From contig JAIFAC010000196.1 in NCBI GenBank assembly GCA_026545765.1, positions 62,001-126,000 of the forward strand: a DNA stretch of 64,000 bases, read 5' to 3'. The translations under genes were made by a program, and so were the position numbers. Origin of the DNA: Plantago major (Eukaryota; Streptophyta; Magnoliopsida; Lamiales; Plantaginaceae). Shown one piece after another: positions 22,274-34,283 of this stretch (position 1 is the first letter of the stretch; the number at the start of each line of letters is the position of its first letter). The notes beneath the pieces were generated by a model. That model made no database searches and had not been told where the DNA came from. It saw only the letters and a list, made by a program, of their open reading frames with translations.

Positions 22274-24240
22274 ATGAGCAATTTTCGAGAATGGATGTAC
22301 AACCGGTGGGGTCGTATGGGTATGAGGAAGGAATTTATGAGTGGAGTAGAGCAATTTTATGAATGGTCATTCATACATCAAAATCGTAATCGATTTTGTG
22401 TCCGTGTTCATTGTGATTTCCAAGGCCTCGTGATCGTGATACTATTACAATTCATTTATATTCAAATGGATTTCGCCGGATTACTACATTTGGAACCGAT
22501 ATGGGGAAGACTATGGCAATGTATGCTACATTTGACATCGAGGTCGTCCATCTTCTGCACCTGCTATGGAGCAAGAATACGGGTTCCAAGCCGATATGGA
22601 TTTTGTTCATGAGTGGTTCCCGCATTATAATCAATATGAAGATCAGCAAATGGCAGATGAGCCAAATTTAGACGCAAAAGAGTTTTACGACCTCATTGCA
22701 GCTGCCGACCAGCCTCTTTATGAAGGGCACAACATGTCACAACTTCATTGGATTACAAAGGTCATGAAATTCAAAACGCAGCCAAACACAACACAGTCAC
22801 ATGTTCAAGCTTTTATAGATGGATGTATATGCACAAATTCTTAACATCAAGATGCCATTCCCGAGAAGTTATTACAAAGTGAAAAAAATGATGATGAAGC
22901 TTGAGCTTGGCGTAATCAAATATGATGTGTGTAAGAATAATTGTTGTCTCCACTACAAAGAGTATGCCGATTTGAGATCATGCCCCATTTGCGAAGAGCC
23001 TAGGTACACGAGACAGGGGTATGGAGCTAAAACAGAAGTCCCATTTAAAAAGTTGTGGTACTTTCCGATTACGCATCGTCTGCAAAGGTTGTATATGTCA
23101 CGGAAAATAGCAGAGCACATGACATGGCATACGAATCGCCAAGGATCGTCAGATGAAATGGTTCACCCTGCACAAAGCGAGGCATGGAAAAGTTTTGATC
23201 AGCGCACTTTGATTTCGAATCGAGGCTCAGAATGTGCGATTGGTCTTTGCACGGACGGATTTTGTCCAAATGATGCGATCGACCCGCATACACTTGTTGG
23301 CGCCATCACTCCATACAACTTGCCACCCGGTCCCTGTATGAGAGAGGAGTTCATTTTATGAGTATGATGATATCCGCCCTACAAGTCCTGTAAGAAAATA
23401 GACATTCTTCTTCACCACTTATTGATGAACCAAGACGTTATGGACTAATGGTGCGTTACTGGGATTGTATCAAACAAGAGAATTTTCTAATGAAAGTTGT
23501 TGTCCTCCGACGATCAATGACTTTCCGCCACGGAATGTCACGATTGAGTACCCATGGGAGGTTGGCATGCCCATATTGTCAAGGTGCCACTGATGCATTT
23601 CGTCTTAAACACGGAATGAAACCTTGTTGGTTTGACTATCACAGAGCTTTTCTCCCACGCAATCATCCCTTGAGGTACAATACTGTAGATTTCAAGTTAG
23701 GTAATATTGTCGAAAAGGTCATGCCAGAAAGAAAGAGACCAGCCCAAAATAAAAGAAAACTTGATGAACTAGGAGATATTGATTTACATGACGAGAATGC
23801 ACAATATCCAGGGCATGGGAGAGATCATAACTGGTTTAAAATTCCGATACTTGCAGAGCTCCCATACTACTTCACACTTCTTGTGCCTCACAATTTGGAT
23901 CTGATGCATTGTACAAAGAACTTCTTTTGCAACATCTTGCATACAACTATGGATGCAGGGAAATCTTCCAAGGACAACAAGAATGCGCGTTTGGACTTAG
24001 AGATGCACACTGGAAGACAATGCTTGTTCATGTCAAGCCCCACTGCGAAAAAGAAGATGAAGGCTACATACACATTGACTATAGACCAAAAGATGGCAGT
24101 GTGTAAATGGATCAAAGAGCTTCGTTTTCCGGATGGACATGTTTCGAACTTGCAGAGTAATGCGAAAGTAGAGGATCACAAGATTACTGGATTGAAAACC
24201 CATGATTGTCATGTGTTCATGCAATGACTGGTTCCAATAG
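22274..24240 (+). pseudogene. CACTA TNP2-type transposase relic
   Basis: Four overlapping frames carry the protein in order. The N-terminal transposase-associated domain (REWMYNRWGRMGMRKEF and GVEQFYEWS, from 22274) comes first. It is followed by CPICEEPRYTRQGYG (about 22980), FPITHRLQRLYMSRK (about 23065), LPPGPCMREEFIL (about 23320) and FRLKHGMKPCWFDYHRAFLP (about 23600). HNLDLMHCTKNFFCNILHTT lies at about 23890 and HDCHVFMQ at about 24205. These are hallmark blocks of the TNP2 family, the catalytic transposase of En/Spm elements. Frame changes occur near 22570, 22830 and 23370-23450, and the C-terminus (the DUF4216/4218 side) is missing after about 24260. Probably inactive. Confidence 0.85.
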
Positions 24241-24263
24241 CTTTCAAAGTCGGATTGTGGCAC

Positions 24264-24825
24264 AGGAGGTAAGACACGCTTCTATCATGAGACCAAACCA
24301 CGGATCACAATCCTCGATATACCCTCACACTACCGCAGAACTCCACCAGCAACCTCAGCCCACAAGGATGCGTCTAACCTATCAGTTGCTCCATCAGAAG
24401 ACTCGGGAGCTTGGGAAGTATGTTGACAAAAATTCACCTACGAGAAAGCATATGAATCCTTGATCAGTAGAATATAACAAGACTACCAAAGTGAATAGTG
24501 GAAAAAACTGAAACATGTAAGTATCATTCAAAAAGCAACCACAAGCAATTCCTAAATTGATGTTGGGTTAAAAGGCATCACATGCATCATTTGCAGCTAA
24601 TTGATTTAATTAGTTTATTCATCACAGCAGCTAAAGATGATCCTTTTAGCCAAAAATATATATTTCACTAGTTTTGGACAACACAATATGTTGATAAGGA
24701 GATGAGTGTAACAAAAAACACACGACATATTTAAAACACATGACAAATAAAGTAAGGATCCCCAAGAAGAACAAAACAGATTCTTTAAGAAATTAATAGT
24801 ATAAACTTACAAATAGATCACGCGA
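24264..24825. other. Remnant between the two CACTA genes
   Basis: 24264-24460 is open on the plus strand with a Gln/Pro-rich reading (ELHQQPQPTRMRLTYQLLHQ). The rest is AT-rich with no recognised feature. The two CACTA genes converge on this region. Confidence 0.4.
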
Positions 24826-25966
24826 ACGATCATCTACCCATTTTTCTTGTACTCCAGGGACCATTGCAGATTGTGCATCATCTCCTACATCTTGCACAAC
24901 AGACTCATTGCTTTTAGCTTTATCCACTTCCTTCATATTTGAAATGTGTGTACGGCGGAAGGCTTCACAGACGCTCGGCGCAAAGCCACAATTGCATTGG
25001 AAGTTCTTCTATTTTCTTGAACGATCGAGTGTCATATTACTACTACCACCAGATTCCTACGAACATAAATGTAACAGTTTGTAGATTAAAAAAAATAAAG
25101 ACCAAATAAATAAAATACAATACAAGAACTGAATTAAACGAACCATCTGCAATGCAACCTCCCAAGTACTAATGGCTCCACAAAAATGTCTGGCCGGTGC
25201 TTTTTTCACAACTTTTCCTTCCTCATCGAACTGAACACCTCTGTTTTTTGCCTTCAAGATCGACTCTTTAATACAGTCTTCGTTGTCCCATCTCTTTCTG
25301 GCAATGTTGAACATCGGTGGCTCCATCCAAGATGGTCGGACCAATTTATCTTTCTTCTTGTTATCGATGTATAGTTTCTTCCCAGTGCTCATCATACCAC
25401 GAAACTTATCCCTACAAACTGAATTCCATGTCTCCGCAATTACAATTTGATCTTCAATATTCCACCTATACCTCATCTACAAAAACATATATTAAGTCAA
25501 ACATATTACCAATTGTGTTCAAATATTTCTTTTCTATTTAATGCACGAGGATGAGAAAAATGAAATCACATAATATACAGTACAGAGTAAATTTATGTAC
25601 ACAAAGTATCACGTGTAGCAATAACATACCCGAAATTCTTTCCACAAGATATCACGTGTAGCAATGCACACATCATCCCATTCTTTATCGCCTCAGAATG
25701 TAAAAAGGGCGCAAAGAAGAACATCATTTTTTGCCATCCTCAAGTTAAACCTCTGTAGTAAAGCTACTTTTGCTACCAATTGTCTCTTCTCATAAACAAG
25801 TATCAGGGGGGAAAGCTTGTGGTATGATTTTTTTGAACTAGGTGTACCTTCATTTTCGGGGGTAGGAGGGTAACTATCATATTGTAACTGGAAAGGTCGG
25901 GTGTTTGTCCGATGAATCAAATTGTCGCCCGACGGTGGATCTACCCCCCTAACAATAGATACTTCT
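24826..25966 (-). pseudogene. CACTA second gene (TNPA/Ptta-like), 3' part
   Basis: The minus strand runs from the copia junction (25966) towards 24826. It gives HRTNTRPFQLQYDSYPPTPE (about 25900), then WNSVCRDKFRGMMSTGK and NKKKDKLVRPSWMEPPMF (about 25430-25330) and ARHFCGAISTWEVA (about 25160). After an intron-like gap come FRRTHISNMKEVDK and KWVDDRSRDLF (about 24960-24830). The order matches the plant transposase (Ptta/En/Spm) family, which in En/Spm binds subterminal repeats and assists excision. The gene faces the TNP2 gene tail to tail. Its 5' part is on the far side of the copia element (41748-42250), and the reading frame continues across the insertion site. Confidence 0.65.
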
Positions 25967-25971
25967 GAAGA

Positions 25972-27647
25972 TGTTAGGAAATTTGTTAGGAAATTTGTTA
26001 GGAAAATTGTTAGATATTTTGTTAGAAATATCTGTTTAGATTTTGATCAGCAACATGATGACCTATCTTAGTCTCAGAAAGGTGATTAGTACTCTTGGTT
26101 CACTTGAACATTGTAAAAGAGGAAACCCACTAAGTATGATAGTCTAGCTAATCTTGTATAGGATGTTAGGTCTCAAAATGTAATTTTTATTTTATGAAGA
26201 GAAGCCAAGAAGAAGACATCCAAGCAGAACAAGTTCAACGACATTGAAGACTTGAAGAAACTGCACAAGATTACTGAAACAGTTTTTCAGATACCTTGGC
26301 CAGATATCTTGAAGACACGAATATTTTTAAACAAACTGTGTCACAAGAGATATCAGAGAAATAAAAGGTCTATCTGAAAACAAGAAAAGTGTCCACAGAT
26401 ATCTATTCTCAGATACCTCGAGCTTTAACCACATTTCTGAAAAAGAAATATATATATTGCAAACAAAGTTGTTTCAATAAAAGTGGTATCTGAAGATAAG
26501 GATAAGAACGTGCAAAAAATCAGAGAAATCTGAACAAGGTTGTCTCTGATACAAAGCATAGTTCCGTTGGCACTACAGGACAAAAGTATAGTACATTGCA
26601 TTAAATGCACAGACAGAGATGTCTGAACAAAAGCAACGGTAGCTTCTGAAGAAGAAGACAAACTCACATAAGATTATACACAGATATCAATAGTTTGAAT
26701 TTGATTTAAGCCTAACGGATACTATTAAAACGGCACTCAAATTCATCTATAAATATCAACACTTAGACTACTTGAGAAGTCACACGACACAACCTTAGAC
26801 TCTGATACACGAACATACTCTCTCAAAGCAAATTACTTATCCTCAAAGCTTTCTGTTGCGACCGAAGCTCTTGATCTTAAGTAGCACTAAAGTTCTAAGT
26901 GTCCTGATCCTAAACAAGCACAGCTATCTGTGAAAGAGTTGAATCAAAAGATCAAGTATCTGAGATTCATTCTCTTGAACACTTATCTAAGACTTGGGTC
27001 AGTAAAAAGAACAAGATACCATACATTGCAAAGTGTATTAAGTATACTTGATTCACAAAGTTATCTGATTAACTGAAAAGTTATTAAAGAAGCTCATCTG
27101 ATAACTCAAACCAAAACCAACACCATCACTGGCGTGGAGTACAGGAAGTACTTAGTTTGAGAAATTAAGGAATAACTCCAAGGTTATTGAGCACAGGAAG
27201 TAATTAGCTTGGAAGCTAGGGAATAGCTCAAAAAGGTTTCGAAAGGCTGTGAAGTACTTGGTTGTGAGCCGGGAACAACTCAGGGGGAACATTTGGTTGG
27301 GAACCATTTGTTTAAGGAATCTTAGAATAGGATTTTTGTAAGTTGGCCTCAATTATCTATTCTAGTGAATTCTAGATCTCTGGAAGACCGAAGTGGATTA
27401 GTTGGAGGATTACGCCACCTCCAGATACCACTATATTTGCTGTGTTATTTACTTTTCTGTACTTACATTTCAGCAACACACACACACACTTTAATCAAGC
27501 TTCTCGCACTTATCTATCTTAAGTCTTCCGGCTCGATTCTAAGTATCGACATCCACACGTATATCTCGAGAAATAGTTTTATCGACAAAAGTTTTAAAAG
27601 ACTATTCACCCCCCTAGTCTTTTTACTTTGCCGTTATCCGACCAACA
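25972..27647 (+). repeat. Copia 5' LTR
   Basis: 1676 bp, TG...CA ends. It begins with three TGTTAGGAAATT-like copies (the 3' LTR has two), so slippage has occurred at the terminus. A TATA-like CTATAAATATC lies near 26750, followed by a leader running to the LTR end. The dyad AGATATC recurs through it. Confidence 0.9.
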
Positions 27648-27649
27648 AG

Positions 27650-27661
27650 TGGTATCAGAGC
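27650..27661 (+). other. Primer-binding site (tRNA-Met type)
   Basis: TGGTATCAGAGC lies two bases after the 5' LTR end and is complementary to the 3' end of initiator tRNA-Met, the usual primer of plant copia elements. Confidence 0.9.
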
Positions 27662-27759
27662 AGAGGTTCACAAGCCTTCAAGACCGAACCTAGATCCCCG
27701 ATAGGTGAAGGAACTTTGTCCATTTTCGAGGACTATTTAATTTGTGTGTTAAGTGCAGA

Positions 27760-29530
27760 ATGTCTCGAGTGATGCACCCGCTTCAAACCAGAGAACTACG
27801 AGAAATGGAAAATAACATGATGCTCCACCTGAAGCCATAAGTGACGAAATGATCAAGTGATAAAGAATGGCCCAATAGTCATTCAACAACTCAAACAAGT
27901 CATGGAGGTTTCTAATGGTAGAGACAGAGATTAAAGCCAAGGATCTTCACAAACCGATGCGCCAACAAGTGGGAGATCTACTAGTCAAGTTATTTATAAC
28001 CAAAGTCCAGAGAACTCGACATCGGAAGATGCCAAGAGGAATCGCCTGATGATCAAGCTCGTAATATCATCATCGATCGACACCGAGCACATACAAGGTA
28101 AGTGGGTGCTAAACGGCGAAGTTGCTCGCAACCGATTGAAGAAATCTGGCTGAACCGAGAAAACTAAAGAAAACAAGTTCGAAAGTTCTCAAGTTGAAAT
28201 TTCAAAATTTCAAACAAGGACCCACCAAACTCGAAGAACTTGATTTCAGATTTACCACTCATGAGTGATATGGCAAGACTGGGAAAGAATGATACTCCCG
28301 CTAGAAAAGATTAAGACTATTGTCAAGTCTTAACCACAACCGGAGCATACCAAATTCTTTTATTTTAACCAAGGAATGCCAAATATCACTCCAGTGGAAC
28401 TCTTCTCACATCTTGCTACGGTTGATTATGAGACAACACAAAGAGAACAAGCAACTGAAAAGTTGCAGAACATTGCTCTAGTTGCACAAGGAACTTCTGA
28501 AAAGAAGAAAAGCAAGGAAGAGACTGAGGATGCTCTTGCTGCAAAGCAAATGAGCAAATATGTCAGTCGAGAAATTGAGAGAAGAAAAGCCAAAGAGAAG
28601 TCAAAAGCATCTAGTTTCAAACTATCACCAAGACAAAATATGCAAAGCTCACGAACAAGCCAAATTTTAGAAAGCATCATCGAGGAAGCGTAAATTGAAA
28701 CGATATCTGCTTCTATTGTCGTAAACTCGCCACTTCAAGAAGGATTGTCCCCTTCAACAAACTAAGGACAGTGACAAGAAAGATAGAAGAATCTTCAAGA
28801 AGCCGTAAAGCTTTGTTAATCAAGAAAGAAAGAAAATCCAAACTCAATCGATGCTCTAGACGCTGAGATGCATCAAGATGACAATTCAGATGACTCAACC
28901 TTACCATCACCGTAATTATGTGGAGTTACTCATGATATAATCGACTTCGCCTCAAGAAGAAAGAAATGTGGAGTTGTCAAATTGACCCGCATATCTCCAA
29001 CATAGAAATCTGTCTTATGGCTGATGAGGTAACACATACTTCTTGTTATACTTATGAAAGTGATGAAGAAGAAATAAAAGATCTTGAAAATCTCAGGAAA
29101 GAACTTGACATCTATAAAAGAGAATTTCTAGTGATCCGAGCTAGAGCCGAAAATCTTGAAGAAGAAAAGAATTCTCTTGCAAAGGAAAATTCTCAATTAG
29201 TTAAGATATCCGAGAAAAGGATGTCAAAATGCATTTCAAATCTCAGATATCTGAGACTGAAAAGTCACATAAAGAAGCAATGGCTGAATTACAAAAGAAG
29301 TATGAAGATCTTCTTTCTGAGAACAAGGAACTCGAGAAGAAAGAATTATCTTTTCAATCTTATGCCAAAGCTAGTGACACTCTTACTGAAGTACAATCTT
29401 ACTTAAGAGATCCTTCAGAAAAGAAAGGACTCAATACATACGTATGCATTGTTCTATCACTCAATAAGAGTAAGGAAAGAAGAACATTTGTAAGCACTCA
29501 AAGAAGATGGATCCCATGCAATCTATAGTA
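27760..29530 (+). pseudogene. gag: Copia gag relic with zinc knuckle and coiled coil
   Basis: An ATG at 27760 starts a decayed gag. ENYEKWK near 27790 matches the copia capsid start, and an open part at 28376-28693 is helix-rich and basic. A CCHC zinc knuckle lies at 28708-28749 (CFYC, then H and C after a one-base shift). From 28966 to 29500 two frames share a Lys/Glu-rich coiled coil (DEEEIKDLENLRKELDIYKR, then ISETEKSHKEAMAELQKKY). A coiled-coil C-terminal gag extension is typical of Sireviruses. Many breaks coincide with expected CAG/CTG positions, so part of the decay may be a sequence-quality effect. Confidence 0.65.
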
Positions 29531-30149
29531 TCGCGAGAAGACGAAGATTGTCGACAAAGGAAAGGCAATATGTACTAAACCTTTGGGAAAAACAAGTCAA
29601 AACAAAACTCATTGACGTTTCAAAAGAAACACAACACGAAAAGTGTAAACACCCACAAGTATGTTTCTCAAAAGGGTAGAATTGCAGAGCCGCAAATTCT
29701 CCCATGTCACTTTTTCTCGAAAGAAATTGACCAACCAGAGACTAGCAAAGTCACGAGAAAAGATCTCGATAGCTTCAAGTGCTCAAACGGTATCGCTATA
29801 AAGGCATCGGGAAACGACTTGCTCATGAATACAAACAGAGCAAGAACGATGGCTAAAGGCTAGAATTGCTCAAAGCAATTATCGGCGGAAGTTGAATCAA
29901 GCCATCGAAAATCAATGCTGTATTAGAAGAAATCAAGGAAAGCTAAGTTTGTAAAAGCAAACTCGTAAACCTCAGTATCCGAAAGCACCAAATGGAGCAC
30001 CTAGGAACACACCAAGGAAGAAAATAATTTAATAATGATAATCATTCAATTAGAATTCTCCTTATGTTCCTATTAGACAAAAGAATGTTCCAAGGAAATT
30101 CATTCAAAATGGATTCCATCGAAGATTGTTTAGTCATGATGGTTCCAAT

Positions 30150-30560
30150 TGTAAATTGAGAACCTAATCTCCGCTTCGTCAGGTGCGTAATGCTTCCTGA
30201 CTAAAGCACAATGGCTATTTGATAGTGGATGCGAAAGCACATGACAGAGACAAAGCAACCGTCGATTACAAAGCTTGCAAATACGTGACCGTATATCGAT
30301 TTGGTTGAGGAGAATTAAATCCTCTCTCGATTTCGCAACGCCAAATTAGGAACATTAACAATCATCGACGACATATGTTAAGGATTTGAAATATAATCTA
30401 CTTAGCATGAGCCAGCTTGCGTAAGGGTTTTACTATAAAATTCAAAGCAAAATATCGCAAACTAATTGACAATGAGTCAAAGGCATACCTTGGTTGCTCG
30501 CGGAAAGGTAGTCTTTATGTTGTCGATCAAGCATCCGCCACAATCAAGAATGTCTCATGG
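30150..30560 (+). pseudogene. pro: Copia protease and pre-integrase relic
   Basis: WLFDSGC at 30212-30232 holds the D-S-G active site of copia aspartic protease and is followed by the HMT-like position (CACATGAC). YVKDLKYNLLSMSQL at about 30372-30420 is the conserved block between protease and integrase. Frames are broken between these motifs. In an intact copy the enzyme cleaves the Gag-Pol polyprotein. Confidence 0.65.
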
Positions 30561-30579
30561 TGAGTCAATCTGTCACACG

Positions 30580-31560
30580 TAAGAGCACCGTTATGGCACA
30601 AAAGAATGAGTCACTTGAACTTCAAAACTCGAATGACTGCCAAGAAAGAGTTAGTGGTCGGCCTTCCTGCAACATCTTTCGTAAAGGATGGTATCTGCTC
30701 GCCCGCCGATGGGGAAACAATCTAAGATCTCTTTCAAGTCCAAAATCGACACTCTAGTGTTAGACCACCGCAACTATTACACATGGATCTTTTGAATCAT
30801 CTCAGAATTAGTTATGCAGAAAGAAGTATGGTCCGTTGTCAGAGATGACTTCAAGATTCACTGGGTTGTCTTTCAAACACAACTGATGCCATGGTGGAGA
30901 TACCAAACTTGTCAAAAAGCTTGAAGTCATGAAAATGACAAGGTATCTGCAATCAGAACAGACCATGGTACTGAGTTTGTCAACCAGTACATAAAGGAGT
31001 TTTGTACCTGCAAAGGTATACAACACCAACTTTCCTTTATAAGAACACCTCAACAAAATGAAATAAGTGAAATTTATTGGGTTGAAGTCAAGCACAACAT
31101 TGCTACACTCGTAATGTATGTTTGATAAACAAACACCATGACAAGACCCCTTATGAAATCTTGGTTGGTAGACCCCCTAATATCAAACATCTGAGAGTAT
31201 TTGGTTGTAGATGTTTTGTTCTAAACAATGGGAAAGATTATCTGAGAACTTTTCAACCAAAGGTAGATGAAGGTGTATTTCTTGGTTATTCCACGAATAG
31301 CAAAGCCTACAGAATTTACAACAAAAGAACAAAGAAAATTGAAGAATCAGTTCATGTTGTATTCTATGAAGGAAGTAAGAAAACACCTCCTAATGATGAA
31401 CTCTCAGAAAGCTTCAAAGAACTAATGCTGAGGGATTCTGAAGAAGAATCCTCACAAAGGAGAAACATCATTGTGGAAAGTGAGGATGACTCTGACGTAG
31501 AAAAACTTGAAATGCCTAGTAACAACAAGATGACTCACATCCATGATGAGGAATTTCCTA
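30580..31560 (+). pseudogene. int: Copia integrase relic
   Basis: LWHKRMSHLNFKTRM at about 30593-30640 supplies the H-H part of the zinc-binding domain, and the core follows. HMDLLN near 30780 gives the first Asp, RTDHGTEFVNQY (30955-30990) the second, and PQQNEISE (about 31049) the Glu of D-D-35-E. The C-terminal domain ([20 protein letters not shown], from 31170) is in a clean frame that continues into RT. Upstream parts carry several stops and frame changes. Integrase joins the cDNA to chromosomal DNA; here inactive unless the breaks are errors. Confidence 0.75.
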
Positions 31561-33441
31561 TGAGTTTTCCAGAAATGGAACAGGTTACTGAGAACCTTCA
31601 TCATGAAGAGGTATCTGAAAATGAGACTGCTGAAATGCAAGTTTCAAATATCTCTAACATTGAAAAAGTGTCAGATATCCATGACATTTCCCATGTGTCA
31701 GATATCTCAGATACTGAAAAAGTATCAAATCAAAATCCTAGTGATTCACATTCAAATCATTTGGATATTGATCCTACTAGCACTAAACCTATGATGAGAT
31801 GGATCAAGGATCATCCTGCAAAAGATGTAATTGGACCAATTAATCAAGGTGTTAGGACTAGGAGAGCAATAGCTGAAAATGCTAATTCTCTCTTTGGATG
31901 TTTCATCTCAAATATTGAACCTAAAAATATAGAAGAAGCATTAGGAGACCAAGACTGGATCTCTGCAATGCAAGAAGAGTTGGATCAATTTGAGAGAAAC
32001 AAAGTCTGGAAACTAGTTCCACTTGTAGAAGGAATATCTGTGATTGGAACTAAATGGGTTTTCAGAAATAAGATGAATGAATCTGGTGAAATAACCAGAA
32101 ACAAAGCAAGATTGGTTGCTAAGGGATTTACCCAGACTGAAGTCTTAGATTTTGATGAGTCATATGCACCAGTTGCCAGATTGGATGCAATAAGACTCTT
32201 TCTACCATTTGCAGCTCATAAAGATTTTAAAGTTTATCAGATGGATGTCAAAAGTGCATTCTTGCACGGTGAACTTGCAGAAGAAGTTTATGTTGAGCAA
32301 CCACCTAGCTTTGAAGTTTCCTCAGAAAGTAGAATGGTCTATAAACCATGTAAAGCTCAGATGGATCAAACAGGCTCCAAGAGCATGGTATGACACTTTG
32401 GCCAAATACCTTCTAGAAAGTGGTTTCAAGAAAGGTGAAGTTGATAAAACTTTATTTACCTTAAATCATGATGGGAAACTACTCTTGGTTCAAGTATATG
32501 TTGATGACATCATATTTGGATCTAAGGACAAGCAACTTTGTAATGACTTTGCAAATCTCATGAAAAGCAAGTTTGAGATGAGCATGATGGGAGAATGAAT
32601 TATTTTCTAGGATTGCAAGTCAAGCAACTCAATGATGGGATATTCATTAGTCAAACAAAGTATGCAAAAGATACGCTCACAAAATTCAATCTTAAGCCTT
32701 CTGAAAAGAATGCTAAGATACCTATGAGCATTGGAACCAAAATGACCTATACTGAATCAGACAAGAGTGTTGAAGAACATAAGTATAGGAAATTGATAGG
32801 TACACTACTTTACCTCCGCAAGTAGACTCGATATTCAATACGCCGAGTGTGTACTAGATTTTATAAACCGATGCAAACACACTACAACGTTTCTATGAAA
32901 ATATTAAGGTATGTAAAAGGTACAGTAGATGTAGGATTGTGGTATCCTAAAGAAAGCGGATTGAGTTTAGCTGGGTACTCATGACGCTGATTATGTTGGA
33001 TCACTGCTAGATAGGAAAAGCACCTCAGGAACCTGTCAGTTTCTGGGTACTACACTTATCTCGTGGTTTAGCAAGAAGCAAAACTCAATTGCAACTTCTA
33101 CCACAGAGGCTAAATATATTGCTGCTGGTTGTTGTGCAACACAAATTCTGTGGATACAACAACAACTTAAAGACTATGGACTCGATGAGAAGAAAACTCC
33201 CATTTTCTGTGACAACACAAGTGCTATTGCGAGTACATAGAATCCTAAATTTCATGCCAGAACAAAGCATATTGATGTTAGACATCACTTCATCAGAGAC
33301 CATGTTGAAAAAGGCAATATAGAGATACTCAAGATTGGCACTGAAGACCAACTTGCAGATATCTTCACTAAGCCACTACAAGAAAGTAGATTCTTATCCT
33401 TAAGACACAGTCTTGGACTAATGGAACTACCAAAGAACTGA
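31122..33441 (+). pseudogene. pol: Copia reverse transcriptase and RNase H relic
   Basis: From 31122 a 423-codon open frame covers the integrase tail, an acidic linker with repeated ISD/VSD motifs, and RT palm blocks: [32 protein letters not shown] and [13 protein letters not shown] frameshift near 32350 moves the continuation to a second frame with [10 protein letters not shown] and the catalytic YVDDIIFG (32497-32520). A third frame (32595-32825) gives NYFLGLQV and YRKLIGTLLYL. RNase H follows at about 33000-33441 with STSGTCQFLG, TTEAKYIAA and CDNTSAI. An in-frame TAG at about 33238 lies where Gln is expected (CAG to TAG). At least three disabling lesions. Confidence 0.85.
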
Positions 33442-33455
33442 AAAAGTTCAGAAAG

Positions 33456-33585
33456 CTGGAACGGGCAGAGGTATCTGGAACGGGCATCCAGAGAAGAGGT
33501 ATCTGGAACGGGCATCCAGAGCAGAAGTATCTGGAACAGGCATCCAGAAAAGAGAAAAGAGAAAACTGGAACGGGTATCCAGAAG
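33456..33585 (+). repeat. 28-bp tandem repeats after RNase H
   Basis: Five units of CTGGAACGGGCATCCAGAG type (starting about 33456, 33475, 33503, 33531, 33566) follow directly after the pol stop codon. Tandem arrays between pol and the 3' ORF are common in large Sireviruses. Confidence 0.85.
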
Positions 33586-34074
33586 TCAAAAAGGCTAAAG
33601 AGCAAAAAGACAGCTTAAGATCTCTGAGACGGGAACTCAGATATCTGAATCAATCTATAAACGGGGAACACAAAGGAGAATAGTACAACTATCTGCAATC
33701 AACTACTCTCTTGAAATTCGCATTGTTTCTATCTTGATGAAAAACTTGGAAAAATCCTAAGTATAAGACAGACTCAGATGCAAACAGTGTTCTTGATCAT
33801 ACAAAAACGTGATTCAGATAGCTAATAGCCAAAATTCATTAATTGGGCACAATCACAATTGCTGATTGTGATCATTGCTGAAGAAGCAATATTGACCCTT
33901 GATGAAATGAGCGTTTGATCTTAACGGACGAAATTAATTCTCTGTAAGTAGTGGACTGTTGAAATTCAGACGTGGCCCACTTTGCATTTAATGCCGAACT
34001 AGCTTTTGCTCACGCCTGCTTGCAAATCACAGATACGTACACACAAAATCAATTTGTATGTATTTGTCTGTTGA

Positions 34075-34283
34075 GATTATATTGCTATATATAGGATTTT
34101 GGCAAAAGAAATCACTTTCGCCTAATCCAACATTCCGACTTGCACAAAAATAGCAAAACCTTCTCTTGATTCTCTGCAAACCTTCTACAAACTCTGCAAA
34201 TCAAGATTAAGTTTTTCTGCAAAGAATTACTAAATCAAATCTCTTTCAAACACCAATCCAAACTTCCTACACTATATAAAGAG
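34075..34283 (+). promoter_or_regulatory. Possible internal promoter/leader of the 3' ORF
   Basis: CTATATATAGG at about 34085 looks like a plant TATA box. It is followed by about 190 bp of C/T-rich leader with AAACCTTCTACAAACTCTGC-like sequence and no ATG until the ORF start at 34284. Elements of this type could make a separate mRNA for the 3' ORF either from such a promoter or by splicing; the sequence cannot decide. Confidence 0.35.

Noticed and set aside
27365..27772. 135-codon ORF across the 5' LTR end and primer site
   Set aside because: Lies over the LTR/PBS junction, which is not coding in copia elements.
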